64,000 nt of DNA from Mantis religiosa (Eukaryota > Arthropoda > Insecta > Mantodea > Mantidae), in NCBI GenBank assembly GCA_030765055.1, contig CM060952.1, positions 84,149,130 through 84,213,129 of the forward strand, given 5' to 3'. Shown one piece after another: positions 35,281 through 48,545 of this stretch. Position 1 is the first letter of the stretch; each line of letters starts with the position of its first letter. Position numbers and translations under genes: made by a program. The notes under the pieces are model-generated. The model searched no databases, had not been told where the DNA came from, and saw only the letters and a program-made list of their open reading frames with translations.

Positions 35281-35374
35281 ATGAAAACCATTCTGGACCA
35301 CATTACAACCACGGCACACATCATGAAGATTATCTTCTTCATATTCAGCCTCATTTCCTTCGCGGCTTTGGAAG
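35281..35374 (+). CDS. unc-5: UNC5-family netrin receptor, first coding exon (signal peptide)
   Basis: This exon encodes 31 complete codons plus the first base of codon 32 and stops at a consensus donor (gaag/gtaagt, GT at 35375). The peptide starts MKTILDHITTTAHIM and continues with a hydrophobic stretch, roughly residues 15-29 (KIIFFIFSLISFAAL), typical of a secretory signal peptide. A second in-frame Met at codon 15 (35323) could also start a conventional signal peptide. The exon ends in phase 1, and the next supported exon at 57662 starts with the two bases needed; the split codon becomes GAT (Asp). UNC5 proteins are single-pass membrane receptors for netrin that mediate repulsive axon guidance, so a signal peptide is expected here. 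The link to the Ig exon is inferred from phase, strand and order, with no transcript to confirm it. Confidence 0.72.
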
Positions 35375-35865
35375 GTAAGTGATGCATAAGTCAATGTGTT
35401 GCAAGCATGCAAATTATCTTGAATTACTTTGCTCCGCGGAAGCCAGCTCATGATATATGTGTGGCTAACTACGTAACTCAAACACAAAGAGTTAGTTTAA
35501 CAGAAAACTAGTGTTTAAGTACAATATTTTCCAGGGATGCAACAGGAACATTTTCAAATATACTCCCCTCAACTACCTTTTAAATTGCACATTTCTTGAA
35601 AATGTTGTTTTTCTCAAAAATGCTTCTAGCGATTTTTCTTATAATATAGTACGGTTACATGTTCATGAAAATGACATTTATAGTTTGAATCTTCTGGGCA
35701 TATATTCTGAAGTACTTTCTGATTCTGAATTTTACCTTTATAGAAGTCTTAAACGGTATGTGATATTGATACCTTTTTTACCCAGAAAATGAAGCTATCT
35801 TTAAAAACATTATTTATTTCAAATAATCATTCTTTTAGTAGAGATCTTTTTAATTTACTTTCTTC

Positions 35866-36058
35866 AATGTTAGGTCATATCGGACGATGAAAAAAATGGG
35901 CGATATGATACTCAAATGAGTCCAGGGTCCACAGAGCTTAGTTACCTGATTCATCTCTCAGTATAAGGGAATCCCTCTGAAAAAAACCTCACCATGACCG
36001 CGATTAGAACTCGGGACCTCTTATATGTGACACTATTACTACGCTACAGAGGCGGGCT
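35866..36058 (-). repeat. SINE-A in the unc-5 intron
   Basis: ggtcatatcggacgatgaaa, gagtccagggtccacagagc, gcgattagaactcgggacct and ctacgctacagaggcgggct. Confidence 0.85.
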
Positions 36059-36984
36059 GTTTTTATAGAGATAACCGTTTTCAAGATATTTGTTGCTGTC
36101 TTGAATTTTCAAATACATCCACATTACTCAAATAGGCTGTTATTCCCTTTTTTATTTTCCTTGGTCATACAAAGGGAAAGGAATTTCAATGCCGTCATTG
36201 CGAAAACATTTATCACTTAAAGCTACTAAAGTACTGTCATATTACCATTGTACCTACAAATAAGTAATTAATTTGTTTCCTAAACGTTTATATCGACTAA
36301 CGTAGAGCAACAGAAGAATAAAAATGTGTAAGAATAATAAAGTCAATAGGTAACAAACTTAGCGAAGTAGAGAGAGTCGACTTTTTGCAGGCTCACAATG
36401 TAAACTGTGATAGGGGAACAAACAGACGTGTTTAGCCAGTGATAATCCTGTGATGAGTGTTTTGTTAAATTCTCACGTTCACAAAGGAAATGTGGGACAG
36501 CTGTTAATATGTTTAATGCTCCCATGGGACAGGCAGGTTTTCTCTCTCTCTCTCTCTCACACGTGTGCACGAGCTGCAATACAAATACTGTCTCGCGCCC
36601 TCTTGGCCTCCTGTGTACCCAGGTAGTCTTGTCTGAGAGATGATCATTGTCTGCCTCCCATTCATAAAACATTTTCACTCTGCAGTCCTTGTCCATTGTC
36701 ACCCGCGACTTGACTTCCTCATTTGCAGGTGACGTTTAACGCCGGGACAGTTTACCGGATGTTGCAACTAAATTTAGTGGAAGTCCTTAAAAAAGGCCTA
36801 AGTGATACATGTTTCCAAATCGCTCCTGTGACGGCTTTGAAATTCCATTAGAAAAGAAAACAGAAAAAACGATAGCGACTTCCTATATAAAGAAGGTACA
36901 AGTATTTTAAAATTCAAACCAATACAGGGAAATAAAATGTTATGAAACTTTTGTTTCACATTAATTTTGCGATTTAAAGAGATG
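36059..36984. other. Intron sequence, nothing recognised
   Basis: A 119-codon minus frame at 36343-36702 includes a short (CT)n and resembles no family. Near 36905 the words attcaaaccaatacaggg resemble the 5' part of repeat R. Confidence 0.4.
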
Positions 36985-37110
36985 TACATTTTTTTGTGCA
37001 GTAACATTTTGTCGATCTCACAATTGACCAGTTATGTAAAGGTCATCTAGAATGAAGAGTACTTCCTATTACATTTCCTGAAAATTCAGGATACATTTTA
37101 TTTTTGAATG
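36985..37110 (+). repeat. AT-rich dispersed repeat R
   Basis: ttttttgtgcagtaacattt, gtcatctagaatgaagagta and ttcaggatacattttatttt match the family; it runs into the CAT array. Confidence 0.6.
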
Positions 37111-37114
37111 TTTC

Positions 37115-39059
<1,945 letters not shown>

Positions 39060-39765
39060 GAACTTACAGCTATTTTTCAACGTAATCACCATTGCGATCG
39101 ATGCACTTTTGCATGTGCTGTGGCAGTTTTTGTATCCCTTGTAATAGCACTCTCCCGCCAAGTTGCGCAGGTAGCGCTCAACTTCGTTTTTCAAATCATC
39201 GTCGGTCTGGAAATGTGTTGCACCCAGGTGTGACTTCATCTCGAAAACAGATAATCACTAGGTGCTAAGTCTGGACTGTAGGGGGGATAGGTGAGGATGT
39301 CTCATCCGAACTGGGCCAGGAGATCAGCCTTTCGATAATGCAAATGTTCAGTCAAAATCTTGTCAATCGCAGTCTTACTGACTTCCGGTATAAGTTCGCA
39401 AAGCTCGCGAACTGTCACATGCCGATCTTTAAGCATTTGTTGCTCCACTTTTGCAATTGTTTCGGCTGAAACCGAAGGCCGACCAGAACGCTGTACATCA
39501 TGGACGTCTGTACGTCCGTCTTTGAACTCTCTGACCCACTATCGCACGTCCATAGACTTCGCATAACTGACGACGAATTTCAGTGCGGAAACGGATCACT
39601 GCACGCAACTCGCACTTGGTGGCGGAAGTGATAGGACGCTCCATCGCAAACGGCTGCCCAGCCAAGATTAATGGTTGCAACGGGTACGTTGTGGTGGGGA
39701 TTTGAAGGCGTGAAACCAAGCTACACGCCAGTGTTGTCGGATCTCGTGTAATAGCGTTCCTCACG
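39060..39765 (-). pseudogene. Mariner transposase remnant, family 3, internally deleted
   Basis: On the minus strand the N-terminal part reads MERPITSATKCELRAVIRF (near 39640), KDGRTDVHDVQRSGRPSVSA (near 39490) and PEVSKTAIDKILTEHLHYRK (near 39380). It then joins DLLAQFG, a stop, DILTYPPYSPDLAPSDY (near 39280), the C-terminal D box, and LGATHFQTDDDLKNEVERYL (near 39200). The whole stretch between helix-turn-helix and the final catalytic Asp, with two of the three catalytic residues, is missing. Frames change at several points. Confidence 0.75.
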
Positions 39766-40318
39766 GCTACTTCCCTTGGAGAACTTATTTTACTGACAAG
39801 CTTCGTATTAATCTGTCACAAATTTTAAGTATTTTAATAAGAAAATATACATATATAATGATAAACGTCATAAATCTATTACCTAGACATACGTATAAAT
39901 TATTTCTTTGCATAAACGAAATATCCTTGGAATTTATCGACTCATCATTGAAATCTTTTGAAACGTGAACAGTCAGGCAATACATCGAGTTCTGTTTCAT
40001 ACTTTTAGCTGTTTTGACTTACCTCTCGAATTCTTTGCACATAACCCGTGGTATAGATATACCACTAACCTGTGTACAAGTTTCACTGTCCGATGTATAA
40101 AACAGCTATAAACACCTTTAATGTCTTGATAGAGGCCAATTAATATGAAAATAACAGAAATCGCTGTTCAAATATTCTAAAAAGTTAATTATTATTTTTA
40201 TAAAACAAATGACAGAACTGTGCATTAGAATTAGAGGGTTAGGGTCTATATGCGATGCCTTGCCCTGCAAGAATGGATGTAGACGTCCAACAGTGTAAGT
40301 TTGCATTAAAACAGGTAA
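39766..40318. other. Intron sequence, possible weak repeat R
   Basis: ataatgataaacgtcataaa and nearby words vaguely match the reversed repeat R; too diverged to call. Nothing else was seen. Confidence 0.35.
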
Positions 40319-40789
40319 GTGGTGAATCGTCACTATTCCCTGTACCGTTCAGCAATACAGCATCCACTCTTAAGAGTGGATGGGTTCGAATCAAATCAAA
40401 AGGTATACACCCTCATACGCTCACAAAGTAAAAAATTAATATTCAGCGTGTTAGAGTTTTGTAAAGAAGAGAAACATAAAGGTCTAATTATTAAGTTAAA
40501 TATTGATACAGTGACGGTAGTAAAGGAACTGTAGCAGTGAAAAAGGTTCAACATTCAAAGCGTACGGGAGAAAATAAAAATTGCAATATGTCAACATCCA
40601 AAAAGAGACGAATTCGTGTGTTGTACGGAGAAATTGCCTCGAGTTTTACGAACAGAGAAGAGAAATTCCTACAGTACATTAAATATGAGTGTTGTTAAAG
40701 AAAATATTCCTTTTGAAGAATACATTCTGGATATATTCTGGAGAATACAGGGGATTGGAACTTCGACAAAATGTGTCATGTGCTGAAGT
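40319..40789 (+). pseudogene. DDE (IS630/Tc1-related) transposase remnant, copy b
   Basis: The + frame reads RVDGFESNQKVYTLIRSQSK then LIFSVLEFCKEEKHKGLI (40380-40500), the N-terminal helix-turn-helix of the family, then breaks. A stretch ctcgagttttacgaacagag at 40636 and the sequence after it align with copy a (737-1250, other strand). The lead attccctgtaccgttcagca is also shared. No catalytic domain follows. Confidence 0.6.
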
Positions 40790-41542
40790 TTTGATGGTAA
40801 TACAGTACTGTATTATATTCCCGCTTTCTCTGAAGTAATCCATGCCACACCAACGACCTCGCATAACATCTGCAGTCATTCGTCAGAGAGGTAATGTGTC
40901 TTTCTTCAGCTTTGCCTTCTACTTACGAACCAGGTCTAGGAAGGAAGATCATCAGATAAAATACGTAACTCTACTTGATTCCTCAAGAACACTTCTACCA
41001 ACGTAACAAAGGAGTGGCTATTAACGAACAAGACTGAAAGAACAATACAGAATGGTATTGGGCGTGGTGTAACGCTGTAAAACTAACTGGGTGTAGAAAT
41101 TCCATTGCTGTGTACCTCTTGTTGTGGGGCACTGTTTCACGTCATTCGATGACAGGTGATAACTTCCCTGTGTCGTCTCAGAGATCGCCCCTCAAGGTCG
41201 TCCCCAGAAGGGCTGCAGGCCTGCCAGAAGGGCCTCGGTTAACACAAACCCTCTAAAACATCAATCACTTGTCCACAAAACACGAAAAGGGCGGTCCTGA
41301 CCATTATACCCTCACAAGTGCGTATCCCCTGCAAACAATGACATTGTGACGCAAATTCGAAACATCCCAGTTACACAAACGGGGAAAAATACTCATTCAT
41401 TTTAATTGTAGTTCTGCTCATTGCTATCTCTACCACGTATATAGTAGATAGAGAATTTAAAACATTTTTCAAAAATGTCTGTGTTTGCGTAACTTCGTGC
41501 TTGCATGTGTGAACAAAATAACTACAAAATAAAAAGAAAATG
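40790..41542. other. Intron sequence; GC-richer block at 41130-41340
   Basis: Contains ggtcgtccccagaagggctg and similar words, but no frame or repeat family could be assigned. Confidence 0.4.
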
Positions 41543-41758
41543 CCGCTGTAACACTGTGTTAGCGTGTCTATCCGACGCTCAAGAGGTCCCAAGTTCGAAT
41601 CTCGGTGATGGTGAGTTATCTGGATCAGGGACTTTTCCGGGGTTTTCACTTATCCTGTAAAATAAATGTCTGGTAACTCTAAGCCCTATGGACCTTGGAC
41701 TCATTTGAGTATTGTTTTATTCATCAACCAGTATGATTTAACTTTGGAAGACGTAAAT
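41543..41758 (+). repeat. SINE-A in the unc-5 intron
   Basis: tgtgttagcgtgtctatccg head, cccaagttcgaatctcggtg B box, ggggttttcacttatcctgt and 3' tggaagacgtaaataaaaat. Confidence 0.85.
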
Positions 41759-41879
41759 AAAAATAGAAAATACTTCTGTAAAATATCCAAATTAGTACTT
41801 AAGTTCAGAATCTTCCAAGAATCTTCCACGAAGCTTTTCAAGGAAACCCCCATCTTAAATTACTTCCCACACTGAAAAA

Positions 41880-42090
41880 TGTAAGAACATTTTCATTTAC
41901 TAAAAATTATTCTTAATAGTTTTAATTAAAATACTATTTTAGATACTTTCATGATAAATGGAATGTATATTTAGAATGTTCAGGAATATCCTCAGACGTC
42001 CTTTTCATTCTGGATTACATTCGTATAATCGGAAAACCGCACAACATTTCAGTACATACAAATTTTAGATCTCGTTAAAGCTGATGTTTG
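41880..42090 (-). repeat. AT-rich dispersed repeat R, reversed
   Basis: ctttcatgataaatggaatg, cgtccttttcattctggatt and agtacatacaaattttagat are the reverse complements of the family landmarks. Confidence 0.6.
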
Positions 42091-43621
42091 TCGAGTACGT
42101 TTTTTTTTTCCCTAGACGAAACCATTTTCGAGATACTCTTTTTCTCTTTTGTCAAACATAAAGCCGTATTTGTTTCTCTCACGTCGTGATCTTACAAAGA
42201 GAACAAATTTCAAAGCCATCCAAAGCGACTACCTCTTAGTTCAGATTATCACATAAATCCATTGTACGAATATGATTAACTGGAAAAGACAGACAAACCA
42301 TACTTAAGAACGAATAAAATACGCAGTATACATCAAATAAATTTCTTGCGGATCAGACATTTTCTGATGTGCCATTTTCTTGGTGGAAAAACATTATACC
42401 AAGCTATTTCAGGGCTAGGAGACTTTTGCCTGCTGCACAAAGTTGGATGATCCAAAGACTTTCTTGGGCACTTGGCTCATCTGGCAGGAACCCTAAGAGG
42501 CGTGGTCCTTGGTTCCCCGCTGTTACGGCACCTTTTGTGCACAGCAAGGGGCACCCAGCACATAAATAGCGCGCCCGTTTCCTCAAGTTTCGTTTTGATG
42601 GCGAACACATTTGACCTCTACTTGCTTTTCGGCGCCACAAAGGAATACAAAACACTTCTGTCTCCAACAGTTTTTCTTAGTCGTGCTCCTAAGAACTTTT
42701 GTCGGTTTGAACAGGTTGAATTCTGAACCTCTGTAATTAAAACTTGAATACAAATTGTGTTGAAGTCACATGACTTTCTCCATTCCTCTACAAAGAATCC
42801 CAAACGCTTATTTTTTCCATTTTGTTATGAGGTACCTTAAGTCATAGTTAAGTGCTGGTCATTATGTAATAGCTTTTGAATGAAAAACGACTTCATACTA
42901 AGAAAGAATTTGTCTTAATAGCATAAAATGTGTACTTTACCAACCAAATAGACAAAAGGCAATCGATTAGCTCAGCATTCTGGTGTTTAGAAGCCAGTAT
43001 ACTCAGGAACACCGAGCTATACGAAATGCAGATAGAAAAGTTCAGAAAATCAGAAAGGCAAAGGTTTCTTAGAATTTGGCCAGTCAGAAAGTAACAGTGG
43101 TGCTCCAAATGAAAATAAGTTTAAAATTTTCTACGTGACGATAAAAGTGTGTGCAATACTAAAACCTGTGTCTTTATCATGTCTTTAAATCTAATTTTTA
43201 TTTATATTACAGAAGTCTTTTACTGTGATCAATTATCTGCAGTTTGTAGTGCTTAAGACCCCGCTTGAGTTACGCAAGAGCATTCTAAGCATTTTAACGA
43301 CTCGTGGCCACCTACGGGTTTCCACTGTTATTTTAAGTTGTGAAGATATTGATGCTCAGAAGTTATTAGATTATAATTCTTCATTACAGTTACTATTACT
43401 AATACCGGCACCGTCCTTTGGTGATGTAAACAAAAGTACTGTGGTATGCGACATCAATGTAACTCTCTCGGATAGAAGATATAGTTCGCATATCATTTTA
43501 AAATACTTAACATCTAGTGCAAAATATATAAACAACTTCACATTATTACAAATATAAGAGTCAAACAGTAATTAATTAGTATTTTATTTGGTTTATCTAG
43601 GCGTAATTTGTTTGTATTAAG
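42091..43621. other. Intron sequence, no supported exon
   Basis: Frames at 42369-42569, 42404-42667 and 43225-43557 are open for 66-110 codons but resemble nothing I know, and the reading phase relative to unc-5 does not require an exon. GC rises at 42400-42600, so a small host exon or RNA cannot be excluded. Confidence 0.35.
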
Positions 43622-43628
43622 CCGAGTG

Positions 43629-43856
43629 CCCGCCTCGGTAGCGTAGTTAGTAGCTTGTCTGCCTCACGTTCAAGAGGTCGCGAGTTCGAATCTCGGTCAG
43701 GGTGAGTTACCTGGATAAGGTTTTTACCGGGGTTTTCCCTTATCCTGATAGACGAATGTCAGGTAGCTCTAAGCTCCATGGACCCCAGACTCATTTGAGC
43801 ATCATTTCACCAATTTCATCCATCGTCCGAAATGACTTAACGTTGGAGGACGTAAA

Positions 43857-43955
<99 letters not shown>
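43629..43955 (+). repeat. SINE-A, full length, with (AC)n tail and target-site duplication
   Basis: The copy starts cccgcctcggtagcgtagtt, carries a perfect B box (gagttcgaatctc) and ends ggaggacgtaaat followed by the AC array. The 7-bp ccgagtg occurs just before it (43622-43628) and just after the array (43956-43962). This is one of the least diverged copies in the window. Confidence 0.92.
43858..43951. repeat. (AC)n microsatellite, about 94 bp
   Basis: A pure AC run at the 3' end of the SINE and inside its target duplication, so it grew from the SINE tail. Confidence 0.97.
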
Positions 43956-43986
43956 CCGAGTGCACGCTGTGCTTGTGCAGTTTAAA

Positions 43987-44520
43987 AGCAGAAGGAAGTG
44001 AGAGAATCAGTTTGCTGCTTCCGTGCAATATGTAAACAACACAAGCAACCCGTTAAAAAGTGGTGAAAAACAAATTATATTGAACGTGTTATGCAAGTTG
44101 TGTGAAACATACCCAACAGCAATTAAGGACGTTAAATTTTCAGCAGAATATACCGGTGTTTCAGCGCCAAGCATAAATGCCGCCTCAGGAAAACATCGAA
44201 AAAGAAAGATGTCAGTTGTGGAAGGCGAATGTGATGAAATTGTTAAAAGTGCTGTTCGTTGCATGGTGCATAATTTCTTTGAAAGAAACGAGGTACCAAC
44301 AATTATAAATATCCTTCAAGTACTAAACAGTAATCCCGATTTTCTAAGTTTCGACGCCATCCTTCGCGACATAGGTTATGAATTTGTGAACAAAAACAGA
44401 AGACATAATTATTGAGCGTGAAGATATATTGTTGAGGTGCAGGAACTATCAAAGGAAAATTCGCAAGTGGAAGTCGCTTAAAGAATTCACCCGTTGTCAG
44501 ATTCCATTTAGGGAGGTGAA
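43987..44520 (+). pseudogene. DDE_3-type (IS630/Tc1-related) transposase, N-terminal part, frameshifted
   Basis: The + frame has PLKSGEKQIILNVLCKLCET (helix-turn-helix start, near 44055), KDVKFSAEYTGVSAPSINAA and a basic patch KHRKRK, then VRCMVHNFFERNEVPTI (near 44265) and LRDIGYEFVNKNRRH ending at a stop near 44415. Shifting frame at that point continues IIIERED, then NYQRKIRKWK (to about 44490). The order (HTH, 'VHxFFxRNExPT', 'ILRDIGYxFxKxNRR', 'xIERxDIxxxRxxYxxxI') is the N-terminal half of a common insect transposase. The catalytic domain that should follow is lost after a T run. Confidence 0.75.
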
Positions 44521-46034
44521 GTATTTTTTTTTTTTTTTTCCAGATGCATGCCCAATATAACTTTCAAGTCATTGCCAAAGAGGCTATACGGAGCTATTTA
44601 GCACTATTATTCCACAGAAGGACGAGTGCCTTAAATTTTAATTTATAAATGAGGGTTGTGTGGAGAACTCAAATATTTAAGTGATTATAGTAAGCTTCAG
44701 TCACGTTTTAATGCACAAAAGGAAAATATATTAAGCAGTACACACAACTTTGCATTTTATCTTAATGAAGAAAGTGCTACCGCATAAGCTACTCAAACAC
44801 TGAAAACGACAAAGCAAAACTTTGCATAGAAGTTCGTCAATCTCAGCTGTTTGCCACGCGGGAATAAAATAGCGCTAATATCCCCCTAATCACTGTCACC
44901 GGCGGTGTGATACAATTTCCCGCCTTGTTTACATCGCCACATAAACTAAGAAAGGCACCAGAATAAGATCGAGAAACAGTTTAATTCTACATTTTCAAAC
45001 AGTTGACAACATTACAAATAACTCATTTGACAGTGTTCATTGAAATTTACCAGCCAATTTAGCTGATAATGTGTATTCCCAAGTAACGCATACCCTGAGA
45101 AAAATAATAGTTCACCACTGTAGCAACCGACAGCAGATAACAAGGAAACGCCAAACCAATACAACGTCATTACTTCTAGAGAATGACAAGTAGAATCTTT
45201 TTGGTTACGACGTTTAAAGGAAAACAAAGGTTGAAGTTAACCCTGCCACATGCTTTCATGAGAAATGAAATGGTTCTCTGCTTAGTCCCCATCCATCTGA
45301 CTTACTTTTGCATAACTTGTAAACTGTAAGAGATAAACAAAATCGTATTGCACAAATTATGCAAATCTCGTCAAGTAGTTTTTGTATGTGGAATTAACAT
45401 CTCCGATATATTCGTTGTTATTGGTTTGAATTTTCCAATAATTATACTTTCCTTAATGGGAAGCCGTTATTGATTCTGTTCCCACAAAAATAACGGAATT
45501 TAAAAACGATCAGCTCTTAAAATATTTGACTATCGCTTAAGCCTACTGGGTTCCCCTGCTCCCACAGTACATATAAGGAAACATGTAATAAAATTGATTT
45601 CATAAATGAAGTAGACAGAAGAATAGTTTACAGAATAGTGAGTTGTGAAAGTCATATGACTACAACTTATAAATATACACAGAGATAAATAATTATCTCA
45701 ACAACAGCTTCTCTGTTACGTTAGAATGTATTATTAAGTAATTATATTAATGAAGTTATAAAGAAATAATAAAGAAGTAGATAAACAATCGAAATAAACA
45801 CTTTCCACGTGTTAAAATCAATTCAGAAATTAACAAAGCTGATTGCCAGTTATTTGTCATGCAATGTAAGATTCTGTCAGGGTGGGAGATGCAATTCAGG
45901 AATCCGGGTGCATACAATTAGTGAAGAAAACCATGTACCCACCTAAAAATCAGATATCCGTACATAGGAAGGTGCTGTTTTAAAGAAAACATATACATAT
46001 CCGAGGTATGAACAAAATAACGGAAATGTACTTT
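44521..46034. other. Intron sequence with two dispersed-repeat matches
   Basis: 44975-45150 resembles 6030-6180 (unnamed repeat). 45505-45535 (gatcagctcttaaaatattt) is the short dispersed motif also seen at 21418 and 26226. No gene was seen. Confidence 0.4.
45290..45400 (-). repeat. AT-rich dispersed repeat R, reversed fragment
   Basis: cttttgcataacttgtaaac, tgtaagagataaacaaaatc and gtattgcacaaattatgcaa match the family in reverse. Confidence 0.5.
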
Positions 46035-46599
46035 TTTCTTAAATAATCTTTATTTATTCATCACCACGAACTTCAAAGTAATTCCTCTCAGATATGATAC
46101 ACTTGTGTCAGCACCTTTGCCTGGACTCACTTTTCGTTATGGTGTTCAGCTCCTTCTGCGATTCAGTTTTCTCAACAATGTTGACAAAATGACGTCCATT
46201 CATGGTTCTCTTCAGTCTTGGGATTAGAAAGAAGTCGCCGCGAACCATGTCCGACGAATATGATGGCTGAGATAACATAAATTTGACAAAAATCATGATC
46301 AAACATTGAGATGTGAGCGGGAACAGTATCATGATGCAATTTCCACGAGTGGTTTTGCCACAATTCTAGTCAACCGTTTCTGATGGCTATTCGGTGATTT
46401 CCCAGACCACTTTCTTTACTTCTTCCACACTGTTGTTACTAATTGATGTGCTAGGGCATCCAGAGTGGTCATCCTCTACAACAACTTCTCGACTCCCTTT
46501 TAAACGTTTCTCCTTCTCGTAAACTCTTGTCTTACTTATAGTTTCGCCGAAAGCTACTGTCAAAAGTTAAAATGCGGCGCTGCAATTTATTCCATTTTA
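46035..46599 (-). pseudogene. Mariner transposase remnant, family 2 copy 2, same internal deletion as copy 1
   Basis: The minus strand has the HTH end (an equivalent of DALAHQLVTTVWKK in a shifted frame, near 46450), joined to WQNHSWKLHHDTVPAHIS (near 46340), the second catalytic Asp region. Then come LKRTMNGRHF (near 46200) and KTESQKELNTITKSESRQ (near 46140). Copy 1 at 12948-13875 has the same join, so the first catalytic region was lost before the copies spread or by repeated events. Frameshifts are present throughout. Confidence 0.7.
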
Positions 46600-47747
46600 C
46601 GAGCAGAATTTATTGCAGATTAAGCAAAATCTCGCATAAGATTCGAGAACATAATATATAATAAAACATTTCAAGTGTCAGTAAATTGTGTCATTACGGC
46701 AATTTTTATTTTCGTGGTGTGTTGTATGAAGAATTTCCTTCGCAGCCGCTACTTCTTATTACACATTCGGGATGAATAGCGGTAGTTAGGGAAACATTTT
46801 GTTAAGCTCGTCAAGGAAGTCTTGTGAGGAAAGAGCCCCGCCACATGAAATACTTGATAAAGACGGGGGAAGGAGATGGCCGCAAGCTTCTTGGGGGATG
46901 ACGGGCGGGATGTTTGTCCCAGCGAGTCGCATACCCAGGAAGTTTGCTTACGGCGTCTTTGTGAACAAAATACCTGCAGGATGCTGCACCTTCACTTTTA
47001 TTCTCTGTCGATACAAAACAGAGTCTTACAAGGCTCTTTGTAGAACCCAAAATGTTCCTGGTATGTCAGCTGTACAAGTAGGTACCTAAATGTTCGCATA
47101 AAGTAAACAACTATAAGGCCATATCTTACTACGAAACACTATTTTCCTATCTACATCATATTAATATAAATAATTTACAGAAATATTTTCATTTAGTTGT
47201 GGACAAGAGGGAGCCGATAGTTATACTCGCCTCTTTTAAAAGTGACTTATTGTATGCTGGCTTGCGTAGGTCACCCTTTGCCGACGGTGAAAATAAAGAA
47301 CGAATGGCGAATAACAGCAAATATCTTGGAAATGGTTAATGCAAAGGAAATTTATTTTGGTGAATATTTTTGTTTTCTGTACTATATACTGACAGAAATT
47401 GGGAATGTATTGTATTTCACCCACAAATTCACATACAGGGTTTCTCCTGAAATACATGTTTTGTTACGTGCAGCAAAGATAAGAGTAGTTCGTCCCGAAA
47501 AAGTTTAAGGTTACCAGAAAAGGTGACATAGGCGGTTTGTGCTTTAAAGGGAGTAAACAAGCAAGTAAACAAGCAGTGGAGAGACAGATATTGGTTGGGT
47601 GGGACACCTAGCATTGGATCCGCAATTTACGGATGGAACTGAAGATCTATGGATCGCCATCCTCACGTGATACTGTTTAACCACTGCAGAAAGAGAGAAA
47701 ACAATTACCAATAATAATGAGCTAATTCTTTATATATAAAGTGTGTT

Positions 47748-47826
<79 letters not shown>

Positions 47827-48045
47827 AAAATGTAAATAGGATATGACAGGCAAAAGCCATGTCATGTTCAAATATAATTGTAATGTTTATATTAAACAAA
47901 TATATAATGTATCACACAAAGATCAGTTGACACATGGAAAATGTTTCCCTATTTGAATAAATTGGAGTACGCACACTTTAATGAACTGCAGAATTACAAC
48001 TTATTTATGTACTTATCATTATTTTGTTTTATACGGTTGGTTTAT
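46600..48045. other. Intron sequence; GC-richer frame at 46799-47089 and a GT array
   Basis: A 96-codon + frame (MLSSSRKSCEERAPPHEI...) has balanced composition but no recognisable family; phase and lack of consensus splice sites do not support an unc-5 exon. The (GT)n array is listed separately. Confidence 0.35.
47751..47824. repeat. (GT)n microsatellite, about 74 bp
   Basis: A near-pure GT run preceded by gtgtgtttgtttgt. Confidence 0.97.
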
Positions 48046-48545
48046 ATCCATTTACTTGAACACAGTGCCTCATTCTATCCTGGCATTCTTTCTCACTCTT
48101 AAGAGTGCTGCAGGTGGAACATTCTGAATAGGTAGTATAGGTGATCCGTTTATTTTAACTCAGCTTAAGTTATGAGCTTTGTATGAAGAATCTTCTGCTT
48201 TACGTACGCTCATAAAAATGAAAGGGTGTGAGGTCTGGTGATTGAGGAGGCCACGCATGAGGTCCACCTCGTCCAATCCATTGAACACCGAACATATTTA
48301 CTTTATGGCGAACATTCAGAGCATAATGTGCCATGGCCGTCTCTTATTAAAACCCCATTCTTAACAGCATACAATCCAGGTCACTCTGTTGAGTGGTATC
48401 CAACAATTCCCTATACATATCCTGGTTTACAGTTTCATCACAGAAATGTGGTCCAACAAACATATCACCAATTATTCTTCACCAGAACATAACTTGGAGA
48501 GCACCAGATACTCTAAACAATAACCCCCAAAACATAATAATTGCT
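48046..48545 (-). pseudogene. DDE transposase remnant with WPP-SPDLTP motif
   Basis: In reverse the sequence at 48270-48205 reads WIGRGGPHAWPPQSPDLTPF with HFYERT after it. This corresponds to 'WIGRGGPxxWPPRSPDLTPLDFFLWG', the C-terminal catalytic block of a Tc1/mariner-superfamily transposase very common in arthropods. Upstream, PHFCDETVNQDMYRELLD (near 48440) fits the preceding region, and downstream NVPPAALLRVRKNARIE (near 48110) fits the C-terminal helix. Several frameshifts; no terminal repeats were identified. Confidence 0.7.

Noticed and set aside
43225..43557. 110-codon frame preceded by an acceptor-like ttatattacag, as an unc-5 exon
   Set aside because: The two supported exons already join in phase, and the peptide has no relation to UNC5 linker or Ig sequences; no good donor was seen.
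43858..44001. CRISPR-like or coding meaning of the HT-repeat frame
   Set aside because: It is an AC dinucleotide microsatellite forming the tail of a SINE.
46799..47089. 96-codon GC-balanced frame as a conserved exon
   Set aside because: No family recognised, no consensus splice sites at plausible ends; an opposite-strand frame of similar length covers the same DNA.
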